64,000 nucleotides of DNA from Natranaeroarchaeum sulfidigenes (GCF_017094485.1 NZ_CP064786.1:310001-374000), one strand, 5' to 3'; counted from the first letter of the stretch, positions 24,430-34,582 are shown. Notes: generated by a model from the letters alone, not told the origin. A program made the numbers and translations.

Positions 24430-25619
24430 TCCAACAGTGGAACAACGCTTTTTGCATCCCTGAGGAACGGCCCCGGATCGGTGAGACTGAGATAATCGAA
24501 GTTCGGCTCCTCGTAGACCGACACGGCGACTTCTCGGAGGGCTTCGGTGAACGGCGGTGGATCGACCAGCGGAAACTCGTCACGGAGCACGCTGTGGAGA
24601 TGAACTGCCTCGCCGCGAAGGAGATGCGTTGCGACGCCGTCCTCGTACGAGGGCACGCTGTTGACCGTCTCTCCCCCGGCAAGCTGCCAGAACAGCTGCG
24701 GAAAGTCGAGTCCGGCGACGACCGGACAGGACAGTGAGAGCCAGAATCGGGGGTTCACCTCCAGCAGCGTGAACTCGCCAGTCCGCTCGTCCCTGACGAA
24801 CTGGACCGACGCGGGACCGTCGTACTCCAGCGCGTCGAGCACTGCCCGACCAGCACGCTCCAGTGCGGGGATCGACGTCGTCTCTCGGGCGATGCTCGTC
24901 CCGCCGCTGTACTTGTAGGCTCGCAACTGGTGTTTTCCGCAGGTCGCTACGGCTTCGCCGTCGTCGTACAGCGCCCAGAGCGCATACTCCGAGCCCGGGA
25001 CGTACTCCTGAACGATCGGTTCGTGACCCATCTGGTTGCGAAGTTGTTCTCGATCGGGCTCGACACCCGGCTGGAGGAGTTCCGCCGAGCCCGGACTGCC
25101 GAGCCGGTCCGGTGGCATCGTTTCGTTGTACTCCTCGGCCAGCAGCGCGAACCGCGGCTTGACGACCTGCTGTCGCTCCCAGTCGTCGACGTCACCGAGC
25201 AGGTACGTCTCCGGCGTCGCCACGCCAGCGTCTGCCGCGATCTCGACCAGCCGTGTCCGATCATGGATCTCCCGAAGCGTCTCTAAGTCGGGCCAGGTCG
25301 GTAGCAGATGGTCGGTGAAATCGGACCGATACCGTGCCAACGTGAACACGTCCACCTCGCGCATCGGCGCGATCGCTCTGACGTCTGCACGTGCTGCAAG
25401 ATCGAGCAGTTCGTCCCGGAAACCGGCCCTGTCTTCTTTCGGATCCGGGACGATCCGACGCTCTGTACAGTACTTCGAAGCGAGTGCGGGTGCCTGCTCC
25501 GATTCCGAGATCCCGATCGTCCGGATCCCGTGCTCGCCGAGCGCCCGGAGGCAGGCGACCGAGCTTGCACCCCCATCCGGTACGACTACCGTCTCTCCAA
25601 ACTTGCGTTCTGCTTGCAT
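24426..25619 (-). CDS. ATP-grasp carboxylate-amine ligase
   Basis: A 397-residue ATP-grasp enzyme related to carbamoyl-phosphate-synthase-like ligases. It has a preATP-grasp domain (VVVPDGGASSVACLRALGEHG), a central domain (QQVVKPRFALL, IVQEYVPGSEYAL), the lid, and the Mg site LEVNPRFWLSLS with E and N. Such enzymes join an acid to an amine through an acyl phosphate. Substrate unknown. It is coupled to a small helical protein gene downstream. Confidence 0.85.
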   Translation of the reverse strand: MQAERKFGETVVVPDGGASSVACLRALGEHGIRTIGISESEQAPALASKYCTERRIVPDPKEDRAGFRDELLDLAARADVRAIAPMREVDVFTLARYRSDFTDHLLPTWPDLETLREIHDRTRLVEIAADAGVATPETYLLGDVDDWERQQVVKPRFALLAEEYNETMPPDRLGSPGSAELLQPGVEPDREQLRNQMGHEPIVQEYVPGSEYALWALYDDGEAVATCGKHQLRAYKYSGGTSIARETTSIPALERAGRAVLDALEYDGPASVQFVRDERTGEFTLLEVNPRFWLSLSCPVVAGLDFPQLFWQLAGGETVNSVPSYEDGVATHLLRGEAVHLHSVLRDEFPLVDPPPFTEALREVAVSVYEEPNFDYLSLTDPGPFLRDAKSVVPLLE

Positions 25620-25800
25620 CAGTGTCTCCCTGTCTCGATATCCGTTGCGTGACGGTCATTCGTTTGCACCAGTTAGTTGCAGGTCAATTGCCAGCTATCT
25701 TCTTATAGTGAGAGAACCCCGCCGTTCATGGCGAGGAGGATGTCACGTACGGAAAAACAGCCTGACGATCACCCGGCAACTTCCGGACAGAACGCCGCAG

Positions 25801-26110
25801 TCCTACTCCTCGAAGATAAACTGGCCGTCTTTTTGCACCACTTCTCCGTCCACTTCGATCTTCGAGTTCTCGCTCCGACCTTTTTTCGCTCGGGATGCGC
25901 AAGCGCACCGCTCGCGAAAAAATCTCGGCCAAAAAGCCGCTCGCTACGCTCGCGGTCCTACTCCTCGAAGATGAACTGCCCGTCTTTTTGCACCACTTCT
26001 CCGTCCACTTCGATCTTCGAGTTCTCGCTCCGACCTTTTTTCGCTCGGGATGCGCAAGCGCACCGCTCGCGAAAAAATCTCGGCCAAAAAGCCGCTCGCT
26101 ACGCTCGCGG
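25801..26110 (-). repeat. Two extra 155-bp copies of the aminopeptidase gene 3' end
   Basis: The last 75 bp of the M29 gene (26111-26185) recur at 25801-25875 (identical) and 25956-26030 (two differences). Between them are two identical 80-bp spacers (25876-25955 and 26031-26110). The period is 155 bp. On the minus strand the spacer carries GCGAGCGTAGCGAGCGG and a hairpin whose arms are TTTTTTCGC and GCGAAAAAA around a TGCGC/GCGCA stem, terminator-like in both directions. ORFs crossing this area are products of the repeat, not genes. Confidence 0.95.
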
Positions 26111-26112
26111 TC

Positions 26113-27192
26113 CTACTCCTCGAAGATAAACTGGCCGTCTTTTTGCACCACTTCTCCGTCCACTTCGATCTTCGAGTTCTCGCTCATGTCGACGATCATA
26201 TCGACGTGGACCGCGCTGTCGTTCTGTTCGTTGTCCTCGCCGACGGTATCCTCGTAGGCGCGTCCGACCGCCATGTGGACGGTATCGCCCATCTTCTCGT
26301 CGAACAGCATGTTGTAGGTGAACTGGTCGATCTCGCGGTTCATCCCGATCCCGAGTTCGCCGAGCCGACGCGCTCCTTCGTCCGTTTCGAGCACTTCGGT
26401 CAGGACCTCTTCGTTCTTCTCGGCGGCGTGGTCGACGACCTTTCCGTCCTCGAATTCGAGGTAGACGCCGGTGACCTCGCGGCCCTGATGGTAGAGCGGC
26501 TTGTCGAACAGCACCTCGCCCTCGACGCTGTCGGGGACCGGCGCGGTAAAGACCTCGCCGCCGGGGAGATTCTTTTCGCCGTAATCGTTGAGCACGGGGT
26601 TGCCCGCGACCGACATCGTGACGTCGGTGGTGTCGCCGCTTTTGATCCGGACCTCGTCGGCGGGGTCGAGAATCTCGACCATGTTGGCCTGGAACTCGCG
26701 CTGTTCGTCCCAGTCCTTGTTGACGGCGTCCCAGACGAAGTTCTCGTAGCCCTCGGTGGAGAGTTCGGCGAGCTGGGCGTTCGCGGGCGCGGGGAACTGC
26801 GTGAGACACCAGCGCTTCGAGAGCCGCTCTGCGGTGATCGGCTTCTGTGCGCGGCGGTAGGCGGCGTTGATCTCGGCATCGACATCGCTGGTCTCGGTGA
26901 CGTTTTCGTTTGCCCGGATGGCGATGTAGACGTCCGTCTCCTCGATCAGCGCTTCCGTATGCGCGGGCGTCTCGAAGTCGTCTTCCTCACTCGCGCGGAG
27001 ATACGCACGCTGGGCGCGGTCGTCGCTGGAGAGGCTGATCGGATTTGCGCCCACGTCGCCGATGACCTCGTGGAGCGCAACGACCAGGTCTTCGGCGACC
27101 GGCGGCGCGGTGATGACGACGTCGTCGCCAGCCTCCAGGTCGACGGAGTGATGTGCGATGATCTCTGCGTGCTCGCGGATTCGCGGGTCCAT
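26113..27192 (-). CDS. Aminopeptidase, M29 family
   Basis: A 359-residue protein matching the aminopeptidase T/PepS family, two-metal exopeptidases. Recognisable stretches include VVITAPPVAEDLV at the N-terminus, VYLEFEDGKVVDH, RRLGELGIGMN (metal-site Glu region), DTVHMAVGRAYED (His region) and VHVDMIVD near the C-terminus. The start ATG at 27192 was chosen from conserved MDPRIREHAEII; a longer ORF start at 27354 would cross the divergent threonine aldolase promoter. Its 3' end is the source of the 155-bp tandem repeat. It likely trims N-terminal residues from peptides in the cytosol. Confidence 0.88.
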   Translation of the reverse strand: MDPRIREHAEIIAHHSVDLEAGDDVVITAPPVAEDLVVALHEVIGDVGANPISLSSDDRAQRAYLRASEEDDFETPAHTEALIEETDVYIAIRANENVTETSDVDAEINAAYRRAQKPITAERLSKRWCLTQFPAPANAQLAELSTEGYENFVWDAVNKDWDEQREFQANMVEILDPADEVRIKSGDTTDVTMSVAGNPVLNDYGEKNLPGGEVFTAPVPDSVEGEVLFDKPLYHQGREVTGVYLEFEDGKVVDHAAEKNEEVLTEVLETDEGARRLGELGIGMNREIDQFTYNMLFDEKMGDTVHMAVGRAYEDTVGEDNEQNDSAVHVDMIVDMSENSKIEVDGEVVQKDGQFIFEE

Positions 27193-27251
27193 ACACCGAA
27201 CTCGCGGGGCAGGTGAAAAACCGTTTACGTTTTCGGCGACCCAGTGCAGGT

Positions 27252-28286
27252 ATGATCGATCTCCGCAGCGATACGGTGACGACACCCGACGAGTCGATGC
27301 GCGCCACCGCGGCAGATGCCGATGTCGGCGACGACGTCTACGAAGAGGACCCAACGGTCGCCGAGCTAGAGCGTCGGGCGGCCGAGATCACGGACTTCGA
27401 GGCGGCGCTGTTCGTGCCCAGCGGGACGATGGGTAACCAGATCGCCGTGCGCGTCCACACCCAGCGCGGACAGGAAGTGCTCGTCGAGCAGGAGAGTCAC
27501 GTCTACAAGTGGGAACTGGGCGGGCTGGCCCAGCACGCACAGGTACAGACACGCCCCCTCGACGGTGGTGATCGGGGGATTCCCTCGCCCGACGCGATCC
27601 GGGCGGGCCACGTCGCGGAGGACCTGCACCGCCCCGGTACCGGCTTGCTGACGCTCGAAAACACCCACAATAGCAGGGGTGGGATCGCCATCGCTCCGGG
27701 GCGGATCGACGCCGCCGCGGATGCAGCCCACGAACTGGAGGTTCCGGTCCACCTCGACGGCGCGCGCCTGTTCAACGCCGCGACCGCCCACGACGTCCCG
27801 GCCGAGCGGCTCACCCGGGAGGTCGATTCGGTCATGTTCTGTCTCTCGAAGGGGCTGGGCGCGCCAGTGGGTTCGATGCTCGCCGGGAGCGAGTCGTTCA
27901 TCGCCGAGGCCCGACGCGTGCGAAAGCTGTTCGGTGGCGGGATGCGTCAGGCGGGGATCATCGCCGCGCCGGGGCTAGAGGCGCTGGCGAACCGACACCG
28001 GCTGGAGGTCGATCACGAGCACGCTGACTTGCTCGCAGGGGGACTGGCGACAGTCGAGGGACTCGCTGTGCAGGAGCCCGAAACAAACATCGTGCTCGCC
28101 GAGACGAGCGGGCTGGGACTGGGTACCGCGGCCTTCTGTGACGCGCTCGAAGATCACGGCGTGCTGGCGAGCGAGTTCGGCGAGTCGACAGTCCGGTTCT
28201 GTACGCATCTTGACATCGACCGTGAGGATATCGAGCAGGCTGTCGATGCCGTCGAGACGGTAGCGGCGACAGTCGGAAAACAGTAG
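27252..28286 (+). CDS. Low-specificity L-threonine aldolase
   Basis: A 344-residue fold-type I PLP enzyme. It begins MIDLRSDTVTTPDESM, has FVPSGTMGNQIA (phosphate grip), LENTHNSRGG (substrate/PLP region), HLDGARLFNA (PLP ring Asp), and SKGLGAPVGSM with Schiff-base K200. It splits L-threonine or allo-threonine to glycine and acetaldehyde, or runs the reverse. Start ATG 27252 matches the conserved N-terminus. The gene is divergent from the aminopeptidase with about 60 bp between starts. Confidence 0.93.
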   Translation: MIDLRSDTVTTPDESMRATAADADVGDDVYEEDPTVAELERRAAEITDFEAALFVPSGTMGNQIAVRVHTQRGQEVLVEQESHVYKWELGGLAQHAQVQTRPLDGGDRGIPSPDAIRAGHVAEDLHRPGTGLLTLENTHNSRGGIAIAPGRIDAAADAAHELEVPVHLDGARLFNAATAHDVPAERLTREVDSVMFCLSKGLGAPVGSMLAGSESFIAEARRVRKLFGGGMRQAGIIAAPGLEALANRHRLEVDHEHADLLAGGLATVEGLAVQEPETNIVLAETSGLGLGTAAFCDALEDHGVLASEFGESTVRFCTHLDIDREDIEQAVDAVETVAATVGKQ

Positions 28287-28292
28287 CGCGCC

Positions 28293-28418
28293 TCAGCGCT
28301 GTGACTCGTCGACGCCCTCTTTAAACGACATCACTGTCCGGCGAATGAGCAGGAAAAAGAACAGAAACAGGCCAACGAAGATGCCGATGAGGCCGAGGAA
28401 GAATGGGTCTGTAAGCAT
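28293..28418 (-). CDS. Small membrane protein (41 aa)
   Basis: A 41-residue ORF: MLTDPFFLGLIGIFVG, then a hydrophobic run with several Phe, then RRTVMSFKEGVDESQR. It is a single transmembrane helix with a basic-acidic cytosolic tail. The composition and the ATG position in the gap between convergent and divergent neighbours support translation. Similar tiny haloarchaeal membrane proteins exist, but function is not known. Confidence 0.6.
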   Translation of the reverse strand: MLTDPFFLGLIGIFVGLFLFFFLLIRRTVMSFKEGVDESQR

Positions 28419-28507
28419 ACTACCGAGTTCATCCGGGCCGAACTAATGCGTTTCGGCACACTGTAGCGTGCAGAAAATTCATGCCGCTAGACCGTCGAAT
28501 CGGTAGT

Positions 28508-29287
28508 ATGGCCGATCTACTGCCCTCCTTCCCCGACACCTCCGCGGCCGACGACGGAGCCCCCAGAGTAGTCGGGATCGACAGCGACGAAGCCGACGAC
28601 GTGCTCGCCGCCCTCTCGGCGAACACCGCGCGGCAGCTGCTGACCGCCCTGCACGAGGATCCCGGAACGCCCTCGGAGCTGGCCAATCGCGTGGATACCT
28701 CCCTGCAGAACGCACAGTACCACCTCGGCAAACTGGAGGATGCAAACGTGGTCCGGGTGATCGACACCGCCTACTCCGAGAAGGGTCGGGAGATGAACGT
28801 CTACGGCCCGACCGACCAGCCGCTGGTCGTCTTCGCGGGCGACGAATCAAAAGAGACCGGCCTGCGTGCCGCGCTCAAACGACTTGTCGGCGGGATCGGC
28901 GCGCTCGCGGCCGGAAGCCTGTTCGTGCAGGCGCTCGCGGGAGAAGGGATTCTGGGCGGCGCGGACGACGGCGCTCCTGCGACCGCCGAGGACGACGAGC
29001 AACCACCGGAAGACGAGGAGGCTCCCCCGGAAGAGGAGGAGTTTGACATCGCAACGGAGGAGGAAGACGCCCCGGACGGCGACGATGCGCCCACTGAGGA
29101 CGTGGAGGAAGACGATGATGCCGAGCCGACGACAGCAGAAGACGATGGGTTCGACATCCCGTTCGTCGAGGACGACTTCGGCCTGATCGGTATCTCTGGC
29201 CTACCGCCGGGTGCGCTCTTCTTCGCGGGTGGGGCGACCGTCATGGCTGCCTGGTTCGTGCTCTGGTACGTCCGGATCAATAGGTGA
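28508..29287 (+). CDS. Winged-helix regulator with C-terminal membrane helix
   Basis: A 259-residue protein. Residues 30-95 form a winged helix (ALSANTARQLLTALHEDPGTPSELA, then NAQYHLGKLEDANVVRV), of the ArsR/TrmB-like type. A helical hydrophobic segment near 125-145 and a long Asp/Glu-rich linker lead to a C-terminal helix (LPPGALFFAGGATVMAAWFVLWYVRINR). The layout is a membrane-tethered DNA-binding protein. The start at 28508 (MADLLPSF) is chosen over 28481. No target is known. Confidence 0.75.
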   Translation: MADLLPSFPDTSAADDGAPRVVGIDSDEADDVLAALSANTARQLLTALHEDPGTPSELANRVDTSLQNAQYHLGKLEDANVVRVIDTAYSEKGREMNVYGPTDQPLVVFAGDESKETGLRAALKRLVGGIGALAAGSLFVQALAGEGILGGADDGAPATAEDDEQPPEDEEAPPEEEEFDIATEEEDAPDGDDAPTEDVEEDDDAEPTTAEDDGFDIPFVEDDFGLIGISGLPPGALFFAGGATVMAAWFVLWYVRINR

Positions 29288-29530
29288 AACTGTCATTTGA
29301 GTCTACGGTGGCTATTTTTCCCCTGTACTCGTATACATCGTTGCGTCCGATACTGGACGTAGCTGCCGACCGGCTCTCCGTACGGCCGTCTACCTGACCC
29401 TGACAGCAACAAGCGGCTGTGGCCGCCCATCTCCGCTGCCCGCAGCCCTCCACCTCGCGGCCCGCCGTCGCCGCTGGCCCGCTGTGACGTGCGGGCCGCG
29501 CTGGTCTCACCTGAGTGGTCCTCGCTGACG

Positions 29531-30040
29531 CTACGGCTCGATTCTGAACTCCTCGAAGACGGTTCCATCCGGCTGGCAGAGCCGCCCATCCAATCCACCA
29601 GCAGCTGGTTCCAGTTCGGCATGACCCGGCCGATTCCCCCGCGGGTCGGCGTGACTTCCCGGATTGAGTAGCGTGAGCCCGTCCGCGTCGACGACCGAGG
29701 GCTGGTGGGAATGACCCGAGACGACGACGTCGGCCTCGCGCTGGCGACCGAACAGCGAGAGCGCGGTCGCCCCGCCACGCTTGCGATGCGTGACGGCGAA
29801 TCTGATACCCTCGTACTCGACGATTCGGGCGGTCGGGAGCCGGTCCCGAACGGCCATCCGGTCGGCGTTCCCGTGGACCGCGTCGAGCCGTTTGGCCTCG
29901 TCCTGAAACGCGTCGAGGGCGCTCGTCGACGTGAAATCTCCGGCGTGGATCACCTGGTCAGCCTCGCGGACCGCTTCGAGGGTCCGACCTGTCAGTGCGT
30001 GGCCATCCAGGCTGTGTGTGTCCGAACAGATGGTGAGCAT
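29531..30040 (-). CDS. YfcE/MJ0936-family phosphodiesterase
   Basis: A 169-residue calcineurin-like metallophosphoesterase: ICSDTHS (first Asp and His), VIHAGDFTS (bridging Asp), HGNAD (Asn), THRKRG and GHSHQPS (metal His). The metal centre hydrolyses phosphodiester bonds; physiological substrate unknown in archaea. ATG 30040 is chosen because MLTICSDTH is the standard start; the ORF start at 30199 would cross the next gene. Confidence 0.88.
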   Translation of the reverse strand: MLTICSDTHSLDGHALTGRTLEAVREADQVIHAGDFTSTSALDAFQDEAKRLDAVHGNADRMAVRDRLPTARIVEYEGIRFAVTHRKRGGATALSLFGRQREADVVVSGHSHQPSVVDADGLTLLNPGSHADPRGNRPGHAELEPAAGGLDGRLCQPDGTVFEEFRIEP

Positions 30041-30102
30041 AGCTGGAGAGTGGGTCGGGACCGAAACCTGTCTTTCGGCTTGCGTCGGGAACCCGAAGGT
30101 CC

Positions 30103-30702
30103 ATGAGCGCGGCCCCAAAACGGGCGCGTATGCCGACCGAGGGCGAGGAGACGGCGCTCGACCACGCCGACCAGGTACTCGCGGCGTTCGAGGATGCAAC
30201 GCCGCAAACAGCCGAGGGCGTCGCCGAAGAAGTCGGGCTGGATGTCGAAACTGTCCGGGCGACCCTCTCGGCGCTGGTCGAGCGCGAGGCGCTGTGTCAC
30301 AAAGCGGTACGCGGCCGTGACGACCCCGAGCAGCGACTCACGAGCGAGGAGCTCGACGCGCTTACTGTCGAGCTATGGTACCTCCCCGAAGAACGACTCG
30401 CCGGGGGCTCTGTCAACCTCGTGGTTGACGATAGCGAGGCGATCGAGGACGCGCTGGACGAGTTGTCGTTCCCGGGGGCAAGCGAGCTGATGCGCGAGTG
30501 GCGACGTGACGCCGTCCGAGCGGCTTACGAGTACCTGCGCGAGCGCGAACCGGTCGACGCAGAGGCGTTCCGCGAGGACGTTTACCCAGCACACCGCGCG
30601 GGGTACGCCGGCGACAACACGTGGTGGGACTGCATCGAACCGCGGCTCGTCGAACTCCCCGGTGTCGAGCGGGACGATGGGACGTGGCGGATCGCCGATT
30701 GA
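30103..30702 (+). CDS. Hypothetical protein with winged-helix-like N-terminus
   Basis: A 199-residue protein whose residues about 20-65 form a helix-turn-helix pattern ([43 protein letters not shown]). The rest contains conserved-looking tryptophans ([23 protein letters not shown]) and ends [10 protein letters not shown] later ATG at 30130 (MPTEGEE) could be the true start. It lies upstream of alaS on the same strand. Function not recognised. Confidence 0.6.
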   Translation: MSAAPKRARMPTEGEETALDHADQVLAAFEDATPQTAEGVAEEVGLDVETVRATLSALVEREALCHKAVRGRDDPEQRLTSEELDALTVELWYLPEERLAGGSVNLVVDDSEAIEDALDELSFPGASELMREWRRDAVRAAYEYLREREPVDAEAFREDVYPAHRAGYAGDNTWWDCIEPRLVELPGVERDDGTWRIAD

Positions 30703-30808
30703 TCTGTGGCTGACTGCCATTGCCAATCGAATTCCACTCGACGACGCCGTCACGCCGGTCAGCGCCGGTGCGGAACTGTTTTACTCTCCGCGAAGCCACG
30801 TGCGAGTA

Positions 30809-33586
30809 ATGAGTCAACTGGAGGAGGCGTACCGCCTCGAGTATTTTGAGGAGGAGGATTTCGTCCGCAAGGAGTGTCCGGAGTGTGGTGCGCACTTCTG
30901 GACTCGTGATCACGATCGGGAGACGTGCGGAGAGCCGCCGTGTGGGGAGTACTCCTTCATGGACGACACCGGCTTCGACGAGGAGTTCAGCCTGACCGAG
31001 ATGCGCGAGCAGTTCCTCACCTACTTCGAGGAGCAGGGCCACGGTCGGATTGAGCCGTATCCGGTCGCCGCGAACCGCTGGCGCGACGACGTCTTGCTCA
31101 CTCAGGCGTCGATCTACGACTTCCAGCCGCTGGTCACGAGCGGACAGACGCCGCCGCCTGCGAACCCACTGTGCATCAGCCAGCCGTGTATTCGCATGCA
31201 AGACATCGACAACGTGGGGAAGACGGGCCGACACACGATGGCCTTCGAGATGATGGCCCATCACGCGTTCAACACGAAAGACGAGGTCGACGAGGACGAG
31301 TACGCCTACCACGGCGAGGTCTACTGGAAAGACGAGACCGTCGAGTACTGTGACGGCCTCTTCGAGGCGGTTGGCGTCGATCTGGACGAGGTAATCTACA
31401 TCGAGGATCCGTGGGTCGGGGGCGGCAACGCCGGTCCCGCCATCGAAGTCATCTACCGGGGCGTCGAACTCGCGACGCTCGTCTTCATGTCGCTCGAGCA
31501 GGATCCCGACGGCGAGTACGAGATGAAAGACGGCAACCGCTACTCCGAGATGGATACCTACGTCGTCGACACGGGTTACGGGCTCGAACGGTGGACCTGG
31601 GTCAGTCAGGGCACGCCGACCGTCTACGAGGCCGTCTATCCCGAGACGATCGAGTTCCTGAAAGAGAACGCGGGGATCGACCACACCGACGAGGAGGCAC
31701 AGGTCGTCCACGAGGCCTCGAAGCTCGCCGGGAAGATGGACATCGACGAGGCCGAGGATCTCGAAGCGGCCCGCGGGGAGATCGCCGAACAGGTCGGCGT
31801 CGACGTCGAGGAGCTAGAGGCCTTGCTCGAACCGCTGGAAGATATCTACGCCATCGCAGACCACTGTCGGACACTTGCGTACATGCTCGGTGACGAGATC
31901 GTTCCCTCGAACGTCGGGACGGGCTATCTGGCGCGGATGGTACTTCGGCGGACGAAACGGCTAGTCGACAGCGTCGGCGTCGACGCCCCGCTCGACGAAC
32001 TCGTCGACATGCAGGCCGAGCGGCTGGGCTACGAGAACCGCGATACGATCCGCGACGTGGTCCGGAGCGAGGTCGAGAAGTACCGCGAGACGCTCGAACG
32101 CGGCTCCCGACGGGTCGAACAGCTCGCCGAGGAGTACAGCGAGCGTGGCGAAGCGATCCCGACAGAGGAGCTGATCGAACTCTACGACTCCCATGGCATC
32201 CAGCCCGATATGGTCGAGGAGATCGCCGTCGAGAAGGGCGCAAGCGTCGCTGTGCCCGATGACTTCTACAGTCTCGTCGCCGAGCGCCACGACGACGCGA
32301 GCGCGAGCGGGCTGGCGGCAGAGGGGATCGACGACCGCTTTGAGGACCTGCCAGAAACCGAGAAGCTCTACTACGACGACCAGCAGGGAACCGAGTTCGA
32401 GGCGGTCGTCCTCGACGTCTTCGAGCGCGAGGAGGGCTACGATATCGTGCTCGACCAGACGATGTTCTACCCCGAGGGCGGTGGCCAGCCCGGCGACGTC
32501 GGGACGCTCTCGACCGACGACGCGACGGTGACCGTCACGGACACCCAGAGCGAGAACGGCGTCATTCGCCACCACACCGATGAGCCGCTTGACCGGGGTT
32601 CGATGGTGCGTGGCCAGCTGGACGGTGACCGTCGACGACAGCTCATGCGAAACCATACGGCGACCCACCTCGTCATCCACAGCGCTCGGCGTGTCCTCGG
32701 CGAGCACATCCGACAGGCTGGCGCGCAGAAGGGCGTCGACTCCTCGCGGATCGATATGCGTCACTACGAGCGGATCACCCGCGAAGACGTCAAAGAGATC
32801 GAGCGCGTCGCCAACGACCTCGTGATGGGCAACCACCAGATCACACAGGAGTGGCCCCACCGCAACGACGCGGAGGCCGAGTACGGTTTCGATCTCTATC
32901 AGGGCGGCATCCCGCCGGGCGAGCAGATTCGCCTGATCCACGTCGAAGACGACGTGCAGGCCTGCGGTGGCACGCACGTCAGTCGCACCGGCGAGATCGG
33001 CACGATCAAGATCCGGTCGGCAGAACGCGTCCAGGACGGCGTCGAGCGACTCGTGTTCTCGGCCGGACAGGCCGCGATAGAGGGCACCCAGAAGACCGAA
33101 GACGCCCTCTACGAGGCCGCCGAGATTCTCGACGTGACGCCGACCGAGGTGCCCGAGACCGCCGACCGCTTCTTTACGGAGTGGAAAGAGCGCGGCAAGC
33201 GCATCGAGGACCTCCAGGAAGAGCTCGCGGAAGTGCGAGCTGGCGGCGGTGCGGACGCCTCGGAGTTCGAGGTCGGCGACGTGACTGCCGTCGTCCAGCG
33301 CCTCGACGGCGATGTCGACGAGCTCCGTGCAACGGCGAACGCCATCGTCGAGGAAGGGAAGGTCGCGGTGCTCGGCAGTAGCGCGGACGGCGCACAGTTC
33401 GTCGTCGCAGTCCCCGACGACGTCGCGGTCAACGCCGGAGAGGTGGTCAGCCAACTCGCGAGCGAGGTCGGTGGGGGCGGCGGTGGCCCGCCGGACTTCG
33501 CACAGGGTGGCGGTCCCGACACGGACAAGCTGGAGGACGCACTCGCCAGCGCCCCGGACGTGCTCCAGCAGGTGCAGGACGCCTGA
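30809..33586 (+). CDS. alaS: Alanyl-tRNA synthetase
   Basis: A 925-residue archaeal AlaRS, attaching alanine to tRNA-Ala. The N-terminal segment contains a zinc-binding KECPECG and a class II core ([31 protein letters not shown]); the editing domain carries [13 protein letters not shown] (HxxxH) and [13 protein letters not shown] (Cys and His of the zinc site); and a Gly-rich C-terminal C-Ala region ends near [14 protein letters not shown] 30809 has a TTTTACT box about 29 nt upstream, indicating a leaderless mRNA. The length fits the archaeal family. Confidence 0.96.
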   Translation: MSQLEEAYRLEYFEEEDFVRKECPECGAHFWTRDHDRETCGEPPCGEYSFMDDTGFDEEFSLTEMREQFLTYFEEQGHGRIEPYPVAANRWRDDVLLTQASIYDFQPLVTSGQTPPPANPLCISQPCIRMQDIDNVGKTGRHTMAFEMMAHHAFNTKDEVDEDEYAYHGEVYWKDETVEYCDGLFEAVGVDLDEVIYIEDPWVGGGNAGPAIEVIYRGVELATLVFMSLEQDPDGEYEMKDGNRYSEMDTYVVDTGYGLERWTWVSQGTPTVYEAVYPETIEFLKENAGIDHTDEEAQVVHEASKLAGKMDIDEAEDLEAARGEIAEQVGVDVEELEALLEPLEDIYAIADHCRTLAYMLGDEIVPSNVGTGYLARMVLRRTKRLVDSVGVDAPLDELVDMQAERLGYENRDTIRDVVRSEVEKYRETLERGSRRVEQLAEEYSERGEAIPTEELIELYDSHGIQPDMVEEIAVEKGASVAVPDDFYSLVAERHDDASASGLAAEGIDDRFEDLPETEKLYYDDQQGTEFEAVVLDVFEREEGYDIVLDQTMFYPEGGGQPGDVGTLSTDDATVTVTDTQSENGVIRHHTDEPLDRGSMVRGQLDGDRRRQLMRNHTATHLVIHSARRVLGEHIRQAGAQKGVDSSRIDMRHYERITREDVKEIERVANDLVMGNHQITQEWPHRNDAEAEYGFDLYQGGIPPGEQIRLIHVEDDVQACGGTHVSRTGEIGTIKIRSAERVQDGVERLVFSAGQAAIEGTQKTEDALYEAAEILDVTPTEVPETADRFFTEWKERGKRIEDLQEELAEVRAGGGADASEFEVGDVTAVVQRLDGDVDELRATANAIVEEGKVAVLGSSADGAQFVVAVPDDVAVNAGEVVSQLASEVGGGGGGPPDFAQGGGPDTDKLEDALASAPDVLQQVQDA

Positions 33587-33587
33587 G

Positions 33588-33890
33588 ATGGAACTCGATA
33601 CCAGAGCCGCCTACGACGCGCTGATCGACGACCTCGTGGCCGACGCCAGAGCGCGGGCCGAGCCACCGGAAAACGAGGACGTCTGGGCGAGCGTGAGCGA
33701 TCGGGTCCCCGAGCTGACCGGCGATGTCTGTGACCGGATTCTAACGCTCTCGACGACTGCGCCGGACGCCGAACTCGTCGAGGAAGTGACGGCCGCACGG
33801 GACTCGACCGAAGCCGAACGGAAGCGGGCGCAGGCACTGACAGTGCTGGTTCAGGACGTCGAGACGCGCCTCGACGAGCGGACGGACTGA
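33588..33890 (+). CDS. Small acidic helical protein downstream of alaS
   Basis: A 100-residue protein (MELDTRAAYDALIDDLVADA...). It is all-helical with a strongly acidic beginning and a coiled-coil-like end (TEAERKRAQALTVLVQDVETRLDE). It begins 1 nt after the AlaRS stop, so it is probably co-translated. A single Cys (DVCDRIL). No family recognised. Whether it helps AlaRS is speculation. Confidence 0.65.
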   Translation: MELDTRAAYDALIDDLVADARARAEPPENEDVWASVSDRVPELTGDVCDRILTLSTTAPDAELVEEVTAARDSTEAERKRAQALTVLVQDVETRLDERTD

Positions 33891-33997
33891 GAACGAAGTG
33901 ACGTGGCGTACGGGTTCTGTTCTCACTATGGCGTCGCGTCCGTGTTCTCCGACTCACTTCTCGTCAGAATAGGACTCTGATCGGTGGGGCAGCGGGC

Positions 33998-34031
33998 GTG
34001 TAACGTTGTAAATTATGTTACAATGTTACAC
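33998..34031. promoter_or_regulatory. 14-bp inverted repeat, candidate operator
   Basis: GTGTAACGTTGTAA (33998-34011) and TTACAATGTTACAC (34018-34031) form an inverted repeat with one mismatch and a 6-bp spacer. It lies in a non-coding stretch, 87 bp upstream of the membrane-protein gene at 34118, and is the strongest short palindrome seen away from the tRNA tracts. It could bind a dimeric regulator or form a terminator stem after the AlaRS-linked gene. Confidence 0.55.
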
Positions 34032-34117
34032 TTCCGTGATCGAAAACGGGCTGGGACCGACCACGTCGGCCAGCGGGGATAGCGGATTTTATCACGGTTC
34101 GGCGAGCAGACGCGGGC

Positions 34118-34537
34118 ATGAACATCTTCCGGCTCCAAGGACTCCTCGTCACGATCGTCGCGATGATCGCTGCAGCGCTCGCGTATGCGGCGATCGCACA
34201 GACGCTTCCCTACGGTATCACCCCGGCGACGGCGGATGCGATCGGGCTCTCGCTGGTCGTCGTCCCGATCGTCTTTTTCGGTACGCTGGTGACCGGGCAG
34301 TTCCCGTTTCGGGAGTACCACGACGACAAGGGGATCGACGGGATTCTCACGGACGCCGCCGTCATCCTCGTTGTCTGTCTGCTCGCGACGCTGCTGACTG
34401 CCCAGATGTCACAGGTCGTCGATGTCGGTGGCACCGCGCGACTGCTGGGCATCGGCGTGATCGGATACTTCACCGCGTTCGGCGTTTTCAGCGCCAGAAA
34501 CTTGCGCTATTACGCCGCCGCGAAGGCGTCCGAGTAG
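34118..34537 (+). CDS. Membrane protein with four helices
   Basis: A 139-residue protein with helices at about residues 6-28, 40-60, 78-97 and 104-128, linked by short loops (QFPFREYHDDKGIDG is the longest). It has a TATA-like GATTTTATCA about 33 nt before the ATG and no catalytic motif. It is probably expressed alone. A palindrome at 33998-34031 lies upstream. Family not recognised. Confidence 0.6.
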   Translation: MNIFRLQGLLVTIVAMIAAALAYAAIAQTLPYGITPATADAIGLSLVVVPIVFFGTLVTGQFPFREYHDDKGIDGILTDAAVILVVCLLATLLTAQMSQVVDVGGTARLLGIGVIGYFTAFGVFSARNLRYYAAAKASE

Positions 34538-34582
34538 GCTCTCGGCCGGGATATATCTGGCTCGAAGCCGAAGTAGCACGGG

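Noticed and set aside
25801-26185. CRISPR array
   Set aside because: The repeats are 155 bp, derived from a gene end, and have identical spacers, unlike CRISPR.
25677-26257. ORFs of 99-150 codons on the plus strand across the tandem repeat
   Set aside because: They are created by the 155-bp repeat in the antisense direction of the aminopeptidase end, and repeat themselves.
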